Shown: positions 1 through 9,362 of the stretch, in pieces
Position numbering within the stretch: position 1 is the first letter of the stretch
Layout of the letters: each line of letters starts with the position of its first letter
DNA from: Marinagarivorans sp.
GTDB taxonomy: Bacteria > Pseudomonadota > Gammaproteobacteria > Pseudomonadales > Cellvibrionaceae
Direction of reading: 5' to 3'
Length of the DNA: 64,000 bases
Assembly (NCBI GenBank): GCA_028281865.1
Contig: JANQJB010000045.1
Location: forward strand, 1-64,000
Notes under the pieces: generated by a model
Database searches by the model: none
What the model was told of the DNA's origin: nothing
The model's input: only the letters and a program-made list of their open reading frames with translations
Program-made: the position numbers and the translations under genes

Positions 1-261
1 AAACCCATTAGATAAATAGTTGCTGCTTTGCGTGGTCGTCCGATTTAGCGTCGTGGTCCGATTTAGCTAGAGATATATTACGCCGAGTCGCGATGAGCAC
101 CGTTTCCTTTGTTTCTTTGTCGCGGTCCGGAAAGGTAGCGACAAAGAAACAAAGGAAACGGTGCTCATCGCGACTCGGCGTAATATATCTCTAGCTAAAT
201 CGGACAACGACGCTAAATCGGACGACCACGCAAAAGCAGCAACTATTTATCTAATGGGTTT
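1..261. repeat. Large near-perfect palindrome (about 123-bp arms, 14-nt loop)
   Basis: Bases 1-123 and 138-261 are reverse complements apart from one substitution and one single-base indel, around a 14-base centre at 124-137. Each arm also holds an imperfect 18-bp direct repeat ending in CCGATTTAG (about 31-66 in the left arm). No ORF of note lies inside. The left arm starts exactly at the window edge, so it may extend further. It lies about 150 bases past the 3' end of the beta-helix gene. It could be a palindromic MITE-like element or a transcription-blocking hairpin; the sequence alone does not decide. Confidence 0.85.
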
Positions 262-409
262 TACATCCCATGTGGCAGACATCAATGGACTGTAGCTAAT
301 TTCTGATTCAACCAATCCGGTGTGCCCTGGACTGTTTAAGGTCAAGAGGCAGTAAGAATAAAAAATAATTCTTGCTACCTCCTTGCTAATAAAATGGATC
401 AGATAGGCT

Positions 410-2080
410 TTATATATTCCCCCCATCCACAAAACCGTTACTTGTTGCGCTTGACACCTCGGAAACCAAAATATCATAAATTTGATTATCCTTCATCACT
501 GCATGAGTTGCCCCTAGCGGACCGTTTTTAATATTAATAAAAATTCCTCTGTGAAAACCCGTTATGCGGTTGTCACATATACTGGCTCCGGAAAGTGAAA
601 CTGAGGTCAAACCACTTGCACGGTAAAAAGATATACCATAGCTAAGACTTTGCTGCCCCGCTTCTAGTGATACTTGGTTTGCGTCTACATAAACATGCTT
701 GATTGTATTTTGCTGTAAATCGGGATCTTTCTCCAAGCTTATAAAAATGCCGTACACGCCATTGGAGGCTGATGGCTTTGCTCGCAAGCTGTTGCCAAAT
801 ATTCGATAGTGTTCGAGTTTGACAGCGATTTTAATTCCATCTTTGGTAAAATCTACAATGCTATTGCCACAAATATCTAAGTTACTTGGAACTTTGGTGG
901 ATCCAGTTTTAATCCCAGAAGCAGGACCTTCGATATAATTATCGGCCACACGCACGTTGTCGGTATGTATACTTACACCGGCGGTTTTTGGATGTGTTCC
1001 CACATGCGAATGATCAAAAACGATAACGTTGCCAGAAATAACCGAGCCATAACCATCAACAAGACCACTAATTTCCTCTATACCGTCTCCCTTCAAAAGT
1101 ATTGCTGCTTCATTTAGGCCCGCATTCTTCATTGTATTACAGCTAATTGTCGCATGCTTACACTTGAGATATATGCCTTCACAACCGGTAATATCGTTAT
1201 TGGCCGGCGGCTGACTCCAATTAACATATTCCACAATATTGTTACTTACAACTGCTCGATTACCCGCCAGGAAAATTGCCTGACATTCACCTGATGGTGC
1301 TGAAATATTGGTAATATGATTTTCACAAATAACAGTATTTTGACGCATATTACTGATATAAGGATGCGGAGCGCCTGCGGTGTCCAGACTGTCAGTCAAA
1401 GAAATAGCCCTGTGAACAATATTTTTAAAAACTGAATTGACAATCAAGCATTCTTTATAACAGTGTCCAAATCTTATCCCCCATTCCATAACGAGATTAT
1501 TTTCATCGGAGCTCATAAATAAACAGCTATCCAGAACAAAGCGTTTAAATTGCTCTGTTTGCGGCTGTGCGTTAGTAGAATTTGAGTTAATGCCGCGTTC
1601 CAGATCGATAAAACGACATTTTCTAAAGACTAAGGCGCCTAGTTCCGTTATGGTTGAACCTAATATTACTGCAGATTTCCAATTACAAAACTCAATACCT
1701 TCTGCTTGAATAATGGTGCCCTCATTATTCACATTTGTAACACTCATAAAATCTACATTTGAATTGCCTGACAAGACCACATTTCCGGATGTCGCCTGCA
1801 AACTTAAGCTCTTTGAGCAGGTGAATGCACTGGACCATGAAGACAAATCGTAAAGGCCAGGTGCAAACCGAACGACGATATTACCGGACGTGCTGTTAGC
1901 GTTTGACAAAGTCGTATATAAAGTTGATGCATCGTTAGGGCTCACATCAATAACTGTTGAAGAGCCACCACTTGCTACTAAAGTAGTAGAGGCCATTAAT
2001 CCGGCTCCAAGTATAACTGCCCCACTGGAAGCAAGCATTAAACGTCTTTTTGGATTATCAATTGTATCTGAATCTATCAT
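410..2080 (-). CDS. Tat-exported right-handed beta-helix protein
   Basis: A 556-residue protein starts at the ATG at 2080, which follows a good ribosome site (AAGGAGTG); an upstream in-frame codon at 2149 has no such support. The N-terminus has a twin-arginine signal (PKRRLMLASSGAVILGAG) followed by an alanine/threonine-rich hydrophobic stretch, so export folded through Tat is expected. The rest is a run of short Asn- and Ile/Val-rich strands typical of pectin-lyase-like parallel beta-helices, such as VSNNIVEYVNW and VADNYIEGPASG. It resembles the uncharacterised family of twin-arginine-translocated beta-helix repeat proteins (TIGR03808-like). No polysaccharide-lyase catalytic motif is obvious. 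It stands alone, with no co-directional neighbour in the window. Confidence 0.75.
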   Translation of the reverse strand: MIDSDTIDNPKRRLMLASSGAVILGAGLMASTTLVASGGSSTVIDVSPNDASTLYTTLSNANSTSGNIVVRFAPGLYDLSSWSSAFTCSKSLSLQATSGNVVLSGNSNVDFMSVTNVNNEGTIIQAEGIEFCNWKSAVILGSTITELGALVFRKCRFIDLERGINSNSTNAQPQTEQFKRFVLDSCLFMSSDENNLVMEWGIRFGHCYKECLIVNSVFKNIVHRAISLTDSLDTAGAPHPYISNMRQNTVICENHITNISAPSGECQAIFLAGNRAVVSNNIVEYVNWSQPPANNDITGCEGIYLKCKHATISCNTMKNAGLNEAAILLKGDGIEEISGLVDGYGSVISGNVIVFDHSHVGTHPKTAGVSIHTDNVRVADNYIEGPASGIKTGSTKVPSNLDICGNSIVDFTKDGIKIAVKLEHYRIFGNSLRAKPSASNGVYGIFISLEKDPDLQQNTIKHVYVDANQVSLEAGQQSLSYGISFYRASGLTSVSLSGASICDNRITGFHRGIFINIKNGPLGATHAVMKDNQIYDILVSEVSSATSNGFVDGGNI

Positions 2081-2279
2081 TTTCACTCCTTGTATTTTAG
2101 GAAAGGATATAACGAATTTAAAAACAAGGTAACGAATTACCGACGGCAATTATAAAATAAAATTATTTGAATAATATTAATGTTATGTTAAAGATAAAAA
2201 ACAAAGAAAAAATCTCATGAATTGATTATCAATAATTTAATTAACGAAATTATTTATCGAGTATTAATATTTCACAATT

Positions 2280-2320
2280 TAAAAAAAAATAATAAACCCA
2301 CAAGATCTTGTAGGTTTATT
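2280..2320 (-). terminator. Strong rho-independent terminator on the minus strand
   Basis: Bases 2291-2320 form two 15-base arms with one mismatch and essentially no loop. On the minus strand the hairpin is followed by nine T residues (A-run at 2281-2289). It would stop leftward transcripts before they reach the beta-helix gene at 2080. No leftward gene lies between it and the receptor at 2865. Confidence 0.7.
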
Positions 2321-2808
2321 CACGTCTATGATGTGATAAAATTAAACAAGCTTCACCTTTAACCTAGATTAATTGGATCTATTCTTATTGTGATTAAATT
2401 TCACTTAAAAACGAAAACAATTTTTCGTCACTCTAGCGGATTCATGCAAGGTATTGAAAAAATACAACAGCTAATTTTATTCATTAAAACAAAGACGTAA
2501 TAGACAGTCGTCTAAGCTCGTAATTTAAATATTTTTTGAGTAACAGATCGGCCAAAATGAAGTTTGCAGGAGCTACTATATAGAGGTAGTTATCAAGGTG
2601 GACAGCACCTATTCTTGCAACGAGAACCGCGTTGAACGTTTCTTTATCGCAGTGCTAATAGAGTTGTTTACAAATGGTTTAGAGTTTCGCAGCACTTTGT
2701 CTTTGGTAAAAGTACACGTTTAATTGCGGCGAAGGTCCACATCCAAAGATTTCACGCCCCCGGCCACCAATTAAAGCTATAAGAACTCTACTACCGTATT
2801 GCACTTGC
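2321..2808. other. Non-coding interval between terminator and Fur box
   Basis: About 490 bases without a credible ORF on either strand. It holds the region upstream of the siderophore receptor and, on the minus strand, whatever transcript ends at the terminator at 2280-2320. I see no convincing sigma-70 promoter on the minus strand. Short AT-rich runs dominate 2321-2560; 2560-2800 is more GC-balanced and could be the remnant of a lost gene. Confidence 0.5.
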
Positions 2809-2829
2809 AAATGATAATGTTTATCATTA
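2809..2829 (+). promoter_or_regulatory. Fur box upstream of siderophore receptor operon
   Basis: AATGATAATGTTTATCATTA is a near-palindrome matching the classic Fur operator (GATAATGATAATCATTATC) in both halves. It ends about 36 bases before the receptor start codon, a usual place for iron-dependent repression. Confidence 0.75.
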
Positions 2830-2864
2830 CGTATACTGTTTGTATCTTTCTTTAGGCTTTACTG

Positions 2865-5057
2865 ATGTTTTTTTCACCCCATAAGAATGCCCCTGCCACA
2901 GCGCTTTGGCTGCTACCAATACTACTCGCCTCTCCTATTGCTTTGGCTAGCAAAACTGAGAAATCCACGATAGTTGAAGAAGTGTTTATCCGAGGAGAAA
3001 AAGATACTGAGTTACGAGAGGATTCGGCTTCAGCAGCCACACTGACCATCGCTCCGCTAAAGGAAATACCTTTAAACATTGCGGTTATCCCGCGTGGCGT
3101 ACTCGACCTTAAGAATGCCACTGCCACACGCGATATTATTGAGCAATCGGCCAGCGTAGTCACCGGTACTGGACACTCCCGTGCCTTTGAGCGCGTGTTT
3201 ATTCGCGGTTTTCGCTCAGACGCGGAGCTAAATGCGACCTTAAAAAATGGTGTTCCATTTTACGGTACAGACTCGCCAGCGGCGGACCCATCAGCGCTAC
3301 AGTCGGTCGAGGTGCTCAAGGGAGCAGCAGGTCTACTTTACGGTGCAGCCCAGCCGGGTGGTGTAATTAACTACGTTTATCGCAAGCCCCAGCAGGAGGC
3401 TGCCTACAGTATTAAATCCACGTTCGGTAGTTTTGGTACCCGACGCATGGATCTTGACGCTACTGGTGGGCTTGGCACTGATTTGGTGAGCTACCGCTTT
3501 ACCTTGGGTTTAGAGGACTCTGATAGCTGGCAAGACTACGTATTCAGTAAAAAACTCGCGCCAACCTTTCAGCTTAATACGAAGATAGGCAGCAACACTT
3601 CGCTATCATTATTGGCCGAACTTATCAGAATCGATAATAATCCCGCACCCGCGGACACTCTACTGGACCCTCGAAATGGTGAAATAATTGAGTTACCCAT
3701 AGAGACCTTCTTGGGCCACAACAATGACTTTTCAGACGGGGAAACCGAGCAACTTCAAGTTCAGCTTGACCATGCATTTAATGACTCGATCTCGTTGGTA
3801 GCACAAATAGGAACGAACACCACACAAAGGGATCAGGGAAACACCGGGTATTTCGCGTTTAGAGTACCCGCAGAATTTTTCAATCCTGAAGCCGTGCCCC
3901 GATTGGTGTTTGATCAGCGCCGAACTTCTGATGGAGAGTACGCAGGCCTGCACCTGACGTTGGACAAGCATCTAGGCAATTTTCGACATCGTGCATTAAT
4001 AGGCGTTAACACTTCAGAAAACAATATGACAAACCACAACGGTTTTTCTCCACTTGTTCCTGCTGAATTTCAATCACCTATCGCCCCCATCAACATATTT
4101 AACCCGCAAACAACTTCTTATCCGCACGTTACGCTCTATGAAAGCTCGCCACCGTTTTCAATTTTAGATTGGATATACAAAGACCAAGGTTTAAATCTAC
4201 AGGACTTAATGACTTATGAGCCTTGGGGTTTGCACATCTTAATTGGTTTGCGGTATGGAGATTTTGAAACCACGTTTAATTCTGACACTAGTCACACTGG
4301 TGAACTACGCGAAGGGCGTACCTCGACTGATAACAGCGAATGGATACCACGGATTGGAGCAGTATGGGATGTAAATTCAAGCTTTAGCCTCTATTCAAGC
4401 TACGGTGAATCTTACAATAGCCAATTTAGTTCAGCACGTGATGTCAATGGCAATCCCATCACGGAACCTGAAACGGGTAAACAGTTTGAATTGGGTAGTC
4501 GTTGGTTCTTGCTTGAGAATAAGCTCGCATTAACAATAGCTGCTTACGAAATCACTAAGGAAAATGTTGTTGTTAGCACAGAGACTCCCCAAGTCAGCGC
4601 TCTAGATGGCGAACAACAAAGTCGCGGCTTCGAATTTGATGTTGCCGGTGAGTTACCCGGCAATGTCGATATTTATTTAAGTTATGCCCATACCGATACC
4701 GAAGTTCTGGAATCCGGTACGGGAGGAACGGAAGGCAATCGCTTTGCCGCGATTCCAAAAAATAAGCTCGTTATTTGGACGGAATGGGCTTTTTCCAATC
4801 GTTGGTCGCTGGCCTATGGACTCGACTACCAAAGTGACAGTGCTGGAGACAACGGCAATACTTTTGAAACACCTTCAAGGACTCTGCACGAACTACAGTT
4901 ACGCAGCCAATGGCAAGTTGCAGATACACGCTTGAATGCTGACTTAGCTGTGAAAAATATCTCAGACGAGGTGTGGTATCAAAACAATACCAGCAGCGTC
5001 TTTATAAAACGCGGCCAGCCACGTGGAGTGTACCTCACGCTATCAGCAAACTATTAG
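2865..5057 (+). CDS. TonB-dependent siderophore receptor
   Basis: A 730-residue outer-membrane receptor of the ferric-siderophore class (FhuE/FpvA/FoxA-like, TIGR01783 type). A signal peptide covers about residues 1-28 (LLPILLASPIALA). A TonB-box-like EEVFI is near residue 40. The plug domain (about 45-160) holds the conserved VFIRGF, SVEVLKGAAGLLYG and PGGVINYVYRKP motifs. A beta-barrel follows to a C-terminal aromatic residue (LTLSANY). Length is normal for the family. It imports a ferric complex into the periplasm using TonB energy; the ligand cannot be told from the sequence. A Fur box lies directly upstream. A terminator and a PepSY gene follow, so it may head an operon with controlled read-through. 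Confidence 0.9.
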   Translation: MFFSPHKNAPATALWLLPILLASPIALASKTEKSTIVEEVFIRGEKDTELREDSASAATLTIAPLKEIPLNIAVIPRGVLDLKNATATRDIIEQSASVVTGTGHSRAFERVFIRGFRSDAELNATLKNGVPFYGTDSPAADPSALQSVEVLKGAAGLLYGAAQPGGVINYVYRKPQQEAAYSIKSTFGSFGTRRMDLDATGGLGTDLVSYRFTLGLEDSDSWQDYVFSKKLAPTFQLNTKIGSNTSLSLLAELIRIDNNPAPADTLLDPRNGEIIELPIETFLGHNNDFSDGETEQLQVQLDHAFNDSISLVAQIGTNTTQRDQGNTGYFAFRVPAEFFNPEAVPRLVFDQRRTSDGEYAGLHLTLDKHLGNFRHRALIGVNTSENNMTNHNGFSPLVPAEFQSPIAPINIFNPQTTSYPHVTLYESSPPFSILDWIYKDQGLNLQDLMTYEPWGLHILIGLRYGDFETTFNSDTSHTGELREGRTSTDNSEWIPRIGAVWDVNSSFSLYSSYGESYNSQFSSARDVNGNPITEPETGKQFELGSRWFLLENKLALTIAAYEITKENVVVSTETPQVSALDGEQQSRGFEFDVAGELPGNVDIYLSYAHTDTEVLESGTGGTEGNRFAAIPKNKLVIWTEWAFSNRWSLAYGLDYQSDSAGDNGNTFETPSRTLHELQLRSQWQVADTRLNADLAVKNISDEVWYQNNTSSVFIKRGQPRGVYLTLSANY

Positions 5058-5094
5058 GGGTTGGCCACGTGTTCCAATTTTCCTCCAAAGCTAT

Positions 5095-5124
5095 TGCCGC
5101 TTATTCGTAGCGGCATTTTTTTTT
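5095..5124 (+). terminator. Intrinsic terminator between receptor and PepSY gene
   Basis: TGCCGCT and AGCGGCA (5095-5101 and 5109-5115) form a 7-bp GC-rich stem with a 7-base loop, followed by nine T residues (5116-5124). The next base is the A of the PepSY gene's ATG. It probably lowers read-through from the receptor into the downstream genes. Confidence 0.75.
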
Positions 5125-6366
5125 ATGAACCGCGTTACTTTTATCAAGCTTCATCGTTATGCCGGCCTATTTATGGCGTTTTTCCTTGTTGTAGCAGGTA
5201 CCACCGGAATATTTATCGCTTTTTATGACGAACTGGATTCCGCACTTAACCCAAATTTATTTTATGTTGAACCGGCTAACGACCCACTGGAAATTAAAAA
5301 ACTTGTTAATAAAGTCGAGCAATCTGTTCTAAATGGCAAAGCCAAAATTCAATATATTCGTTTTCCGAAGTCCGATGACCGCTCTTTCGAAATGCGGATA
5401 ACACCGCGAAAAAATCCCGAAACTGGTGCCGCTTATCATTTAAGTTTTGATTGGATTTTTGTCAACCCCTACACAGGGGAGTTACTCGGATCTAGGCTTT
5501 GGGGCGCCTGGTATTTTGATCGCGCTCACCTGATGCCGCTTATCTACAAACTTCATTATTCTTTAGCTTTACCTCGACCTTGGGGAATATGGCTGTTTGG
5601 CGCAGCGGCATTAATTTGGTTTTTAGATTGTTTTACTGGGATTTATTTAACCTTCCCTCGACGACGCGAGCAGTTTTTTAAAAAATGGCAAAGCAGTTGG
5701 AGGATTAAATGGCAAGCAGGAGCTGCACGTTTGATACGCGATAGCCATATTGCACTGAGTTTATGGCTTTGGGGTATGTTACTTGTGTTAGCCCTATCAA
5801 GCGTAATGTTTAATTTATATCGCGAAGTCTATCAGCCAATCGTAAGCTCAGTGATGCCTTACGAGCGCGTTCGCAATACGCTGCCAGATGTTGCTGAAGA
5901 AGAAAAAACTAAAAATATTGGCTTTGCCTCGGCGTTAACTCAGGCGCAAAACGAGTTGTTGATTTGGCAAAAAGAAGCTGAATTTACGGTAAGTAAAATC
6001 GATGCCATTAATTACGACTCGGCAAAGCACGCCTATCGATTCCGTGTGCATAGTTCTTTGGATTTACCGAATAGTTATTCGCAAACACGCCTATATGTCA
6101 GTGCTAATGACGGTCGCCTCTTAGCTCGAGAATACGCCTATCACGACGCGGGAAACGCATTTACGACATGGCTTGCTGCTTTGCATATGGGCAAAGTCTT
6201 TGGGCTTTGGTACCAAATATTTATTTGTGTATTTGCTCTAGTAATTGTTGTCGTAACGGTGACAGGTGTTTTGATTTGGTGGCGTAAGCACAAGACTACA
6301 CCAGACAAGATAAAACAAAAAAATAAAATACTAACATCGCCAGTCGCTGCACCAAGCAACCAATAA
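5125..6366 (+). CDS. PepSY-associated membrane protein (putative siderophore reductase)
   Basis: A 413-residue inner-membrane protein of the PepSY_TM family. The chosen ATG gives the usual beginning (MNRVTFIKLHRYAGL). Predicted helices lie near residues 12-34, 155-175, 210-235 and 355-380. Characteristic pieces are LHRYAGLFMAFFLVVAGTTG at the N-terminus, RAHLMPLIYKLHYSL in the middle and AALHMGKVFGLWYQIF before the last helix; the histidines in and beside the helices could bind haem. Relatives next to siderophore receptors (FoxB, FpvG) help release iron by reduction. The start codon abuts the T-run of a terminator, so no normal ribosome site is possible. The frame stays open upstream to 5023, so an upstream start cannot be excluded. 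Confidence 0.8.
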   Translation: MNRVTFIKLHRYAGLFMAFFLVVAGTTGIFIAFYDELDSALNPNLFYVEPANDPLEIKKLVNKVEQSVLNGKAKIQYIRFPKSDDRSFEMRITPRKNPETGAAYHLSFDWIFVNPYTGELLGSRLWGAWYFDRAHLMPLIYKLHYSLALPRPWGIWLFGAAALIWFLDCFTGIYLTFPRRREQFFKKWQSSWRIKWQAGAARLIRDSHIALSLWLWGMLLVLALSSVMFNLYREVYQPIVSSVMPYERVRNTLPDVAEEEKTKNIGFASALTQAQNELLIWQKEAEFTVSKIDAINYDSAKHAYRFRVHSSLDLPNSYSQTRLYVSANDGRLLAREYAYHDAGNAFTTWLAALHMGKVFGLWYQIFICVFALVIVVVTVTGVLIWWRKHKTTPDKIKQKNKILTSPVAAPSNQ

Positions 6367-6398
6367 TTTTTTTAAAATTTACTTTTAGGGGTCTCAAC

Positions 6399-8684
6399 GT
6401 GAACAAGAATAAACTTAATCTATGTATTTCATTTATCATGGGTTCGTTGGCATACCCGGCAAGCTACAACGCCTTAGCTCAGCCACCTTCGAGTGAATCG
6501 GCTGATCAAGCAGAGCCTGAATTGCGCGAAGAAGTTATCGTGCATGGGTTTCAACGTGATTACCTGCAAAATAGCGCTGCATCCGCCGTTGGTCTAGATT
6601 TAAGTTTAAAAGAAACGCCTGCTGCAATTAGCGTAATTACACAAGATATTTTGCAGGATCAGCAAGTGAACAACGTCGACGATGCTCTGCGTAATGTGGC
6701 GGGTGTCACTAAATTTAAAACGGGTAATGGTGGCGAAGAGAAATTTTCTATTCGCGGATTTGACGCTTCGCAGTCGATCTATAAAGACGGCGCCCGAATA
6801 AATAACGCATTAAATGTTTCCAATATCCCTTCAACCGAGACGGCAAATATCGAACGTATTGATGTACTTAAAGGCCCGTCCGCTTTGCTTTACGGTCAAG
6901 GCGAGCCCGGCGGTATAATCAATTACATTACCAAGAAACCTCAATTCGAAACAGTCGGCAGCCTAGAAATACTCGCAGGCAACGAAAACTTTAATAAAAT
7001 TGAGGGGGATTACGGCAGCGCCATTGATAGCAACAACCGCTTTGCTTTTCGCGTTGTCGGTGCTTACGAGGACTCGGAAAGCTTCAGAAACGCTGTCGAG
7101 CGCCAGCGTTTGTTACTTAACCCAACGCTACTTTGGCAATTTACAGAAGAAGGCTCGTTACTTATCGGATATGAATACATTGACGATGACTATACCAACG
7201 AACGAGGCCAGGTGCTTGAACTGACAAATCCTCAAGCAAATCCATCTCAGCATAATTATGCCTACACTGACCGCATCAATATCGAAGACTTTTTTGGGAT
7301 CCCTGGCTGGAACAATCAAACTACTGTGTCCTCTGAGCGCTTATATCTAACAGCAAATTATACTTTTACGCCCGCTTGGCGTTTGGAAGCAACATACTCG
7401 ACGACTAGCAGCGAAAAAGATAATTTTGACAGTTCCCCAAGCCCATTAGTATCTGGATCAGACCTGGTATCTATAGGACCGCGTAAATCCATCGGAGAAG
7501 GTGAAGCTGAGCAAATTACACTGAAGAACTTTATCGATTTCGACGATGCATTCGGTTTTGAGCATGAGATCCTCGCTTCATTAACGCACGAAAATGCGAA
7601 TTCTGAGTCGGTTTCTTTTCGAGCAGATCGAAACCAAACGGATCGTGGCAACGTATTTTTTAATATCGTGAGTGGCGAGTATTTTGCTAATTTCACCGCT
7701 GAGGAAGCAGCCGACCCGGACTTTGTCCAAATAGATAATAATATCGGATTTATCTTGCGGGCAAGAGACCCTTTAATTAACGATGATCGTGAGGAGTCGG
7801 GGCTGAATATTCTGGATTTTATGCGTATTAACGAAAGTTGGTCAGTACTTTTTGGCGGCCGCTTTTCCGAGTACAAAGATAAACTGGGCGACGCGGAAGA
7901 GGATAACTTCAGTGCTCGCCTGGGCTTAGTCTACGAACCGAATGCAATGACATCAATATATGCCAGCTTTTCAGAGGGTTTTACTCCATCCATTGGCTTA
8001 CTGGGCGAGGATGACCGTACTGTCGACCCGGAAGAATCCACGGCCTATGAAATAGGTGTTAAATGGTCATTGAATGACGAAAAGCTTCTTCTTACTGCGG
8101 CTGTTTTTGAAGTAGAACTAGAAGGTATTCCTTTTGTTATCAACCCGTTTGATGAAAACGGTATGGAAACGCCATTTGAAGATTTGCGCTACAACAACTT
8201 AGGCTCTGTGCAAACCGAAGGCCTGGAATTAGAGCTCGTCGGCTTTATTCAACCCAATTGGCGTATTCAGGGCGGCTACGCTTATATCGATAATGAAATT
8301 GCCGATGGCGGCACCGGAGAATTTGGCAGTATATTCCCTCGAGGCAACCGCTTCCCAGGGATCGCTGCGCATAATTTCAACCTTTTTTCATTTTATGAAA
8401 TACCCATCTGGGAGGGGGAGCTAGGACTCGGTGCTGGCGCATTTTTTCAAGGCGACACTTTTATCAGCACAGAGAACCGCGGAGAATACGACGGCTGGAC
8501 GACTTTTGATTTAGCGGCTTACTTCAAGAAAAACCAATGGAAAGCACAGCTTAATATTCGTAATATTAGCGACGAAGAGTATCGTTTAGCACAGGCGTTA
8601 ACCACGTCAGATGGCTTTGCTGCAATTCGTGTTGGAACCTCTACTCCTCGCACAATCACGGCTTCACTTGCCTACGAATTTTAA
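6399..8684 (+). CDS. TonB-dependent siderophore receptor
   Basis: A 761-residue outer-membrane receptor starting at GTG 6399, with AGGGG about 8 bases upstream. A signal peptide ends near residue 27 (NALA/Q). A TonB box reads EEVIVHG. The plug has SIRGFDASQSIYKDGARI, ERIDVLKGPSALLYGQGEPGG and INYITKKP, all hallmarks of ferric-siderophore receptors. The barrel runs to a terminal phenylalanine (TASLAYEF). It lies 32 bases after the PepSY gene on the same strand, so co-transcription is likely. It differs clearly from the first receptor and probably takes a different siderophore; which one is unknown. Confidence 0.9.
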   Translation: MNKNKLNLCISFIMGSLAYPASYNALAQPPSSESADQAEPELREEVIVHGFQRDYLQNSAASAVGLDLSLKETPAAISVITQDILQDQQVNNVDDALRNVAGVTKFKTGNGGEEKFSIRGFDASQSIYKDGARINNALNVSNIPSTETANIERIDVLKGPSALLYGQGEPGGIINYITKKPQFETVGSLEILAGNENFNKIEGDYGSAIDSNNRFAFRVVGAYEDSESFRNAVERQRLLLNPTLLWQFTEEGSLLIGYEYIDDDYTNERGQVLELTNPQANPSQHNYAYTDRINIEDFFGIPGWNNQTTVSSERLYLTANYTFTPAWRLEATYSTTSSEKDNFDSSPSPLVSGSDLVSIGPRKSIGEGEAEQITLKNFIDFDDAFGFEHEILASLTHENANSESVSFRADRNQTDRGNVFFNIVSGEYFANFTAEEAADPDFVQIDNNIGFILRARDPLINDDREESGLNILDFMRINESWSVLFGGRFSEYKDKLGDAEEDNFSARLGLVYEPNAMTSIYASFSEGFTPSIGLLGEDDRTVDPEESTAYEIGVKWSLNDEKLLLTAAVFEVELEGIPFVINPFDENGMETPFEDLRYNNLGSVQTEGLELELVGFIQPNWRIQGGYAYIDNEIADGGTGEFGSIFPRGNRFPGIAAHNFNLFSFYEIPIWEGELGLGAGAFFQGDTFISTENRGEYDGWTTFDLAAYFKKNQWKAQLNIRNISDEEYRLAQALTTSDGFAAIRVGTSTPRTITASLAYEF

Positions 8685-8705
8685 AATTTATTGAGGGAAA
8701 AAATC

Positions 8706-9095
8706 ATGAAACTAATAAAAACATCAATTATTTCTCTATTATTCATTTTTAGCGTGACTGCCGGCAATGCATTTGCCGGTGAACGCGCAGACCACTACAA
8801 AGGTAAAGTGCCAAAGTCCCTAGGCCAAGCAATGAACTATTTAAGAAGTCACAACACGCAGTTAAATACCCTATTAAAAGCAGAGAAGCTGTCACCACAA
8901 CAACTAGATGAAATTCATCAGATGACCTACACCATGGAGAATGCTATTAAAAAACTAAAAAACGAGGTGACGTTAATCTCGGATTCGTTAGAGGCACTCC
9001 ACAAGGCCTCTGAAACAGGGAAAACAAAAATTACAAAAAACCTCGGCGAAAAATACTTATTGCTTTCTAAACCGCTCGTTGAAACAGAAAATTAG
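8706..9095 (+). CDS. Small secreted protein, DUF6746-like
   Basis: A 129-residue protein with a clean signal peptide (ISLLFIFSVTAGNAFA, cut near residue 24). The ATG at 8706 follows GAGGGA and is preferred over the in-frame codon at 8691. The mature part is mostly helical and polar: HYKGKVPKSLGQAMNYLRSH, then LSPQQLDEIHQMTYTMENAI, then a possible coiled coil. This pattern resembles the DUF6746 family of small periplasmic proteins; that is recognition from memory rather than a search. It sits 21 bases after the receptor, so it probably belongs to the same iron-regulated operon, perhaps as a periplasmic accessory. No metal-binding cluster is visible. Confidence 0.65.
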   Translation: MKLIKTSIISLLFIFSVTAGNAFAGERADHYKGKVPKSLGQAMNYLRSHNTQLNTLLKAEKLSPQQLDEIHQMTYTMENAIKKLKNEVTLISDSLEALHKASETGKTKITKNLGEKYLLLSKPLVETEN

Positions 9096-9318
9096 GATAT
9101 TAGCCAGTAGAGCATCATTTTTTTGGGCTAGCACGACCCGTCTGAACACGAAACCAGTTTGGCAGCAACATCTAGCCCGCACATCAATCCAATCATCACA
9201 ACAGCCAGCCTTGCATTTGCGTGTGGCTAAAGCAGCCGCATTTCCGCAACAAATACATACCAACTTTGAATAAACCCACAGTTTTAGTGGTCATTGTGAC
9301 ATCATATATTGCAAATAT

Positions 9319-9339
9319 AAATAACAATAGTTATCATTT
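9319..9339 (+). promoter_or_regulatory. Fur box upstream of exbB operon
   Basis: AAATAACAATAGTTATCATT is an imperfect palindrome with good agreement to the Fur operator, ending 24 bases before the exbB start. It suggests that the ExbB-ExbD-TonB unit and the receptor behind it form a second iron-repressed operon. Confidence 0.6.
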
Positions 9340-9362
9340 GTATTTTTATAGGTACCATAACA

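Noticed and set aside
2560-2760. Possible gene remnant upstream of the first receptor
   Set aside because: Short open stretches in several frames, but none gives a recognisable protein segment.
9057-9263. Minus-strand ORF with many cysteines in its first half
   Set aside because: It overlaps the end of the small secreted protein gene, has no ribosome site and no conserved CxxC spacing. The cysteines arise from GCA/ACA-rich codons read backwards.
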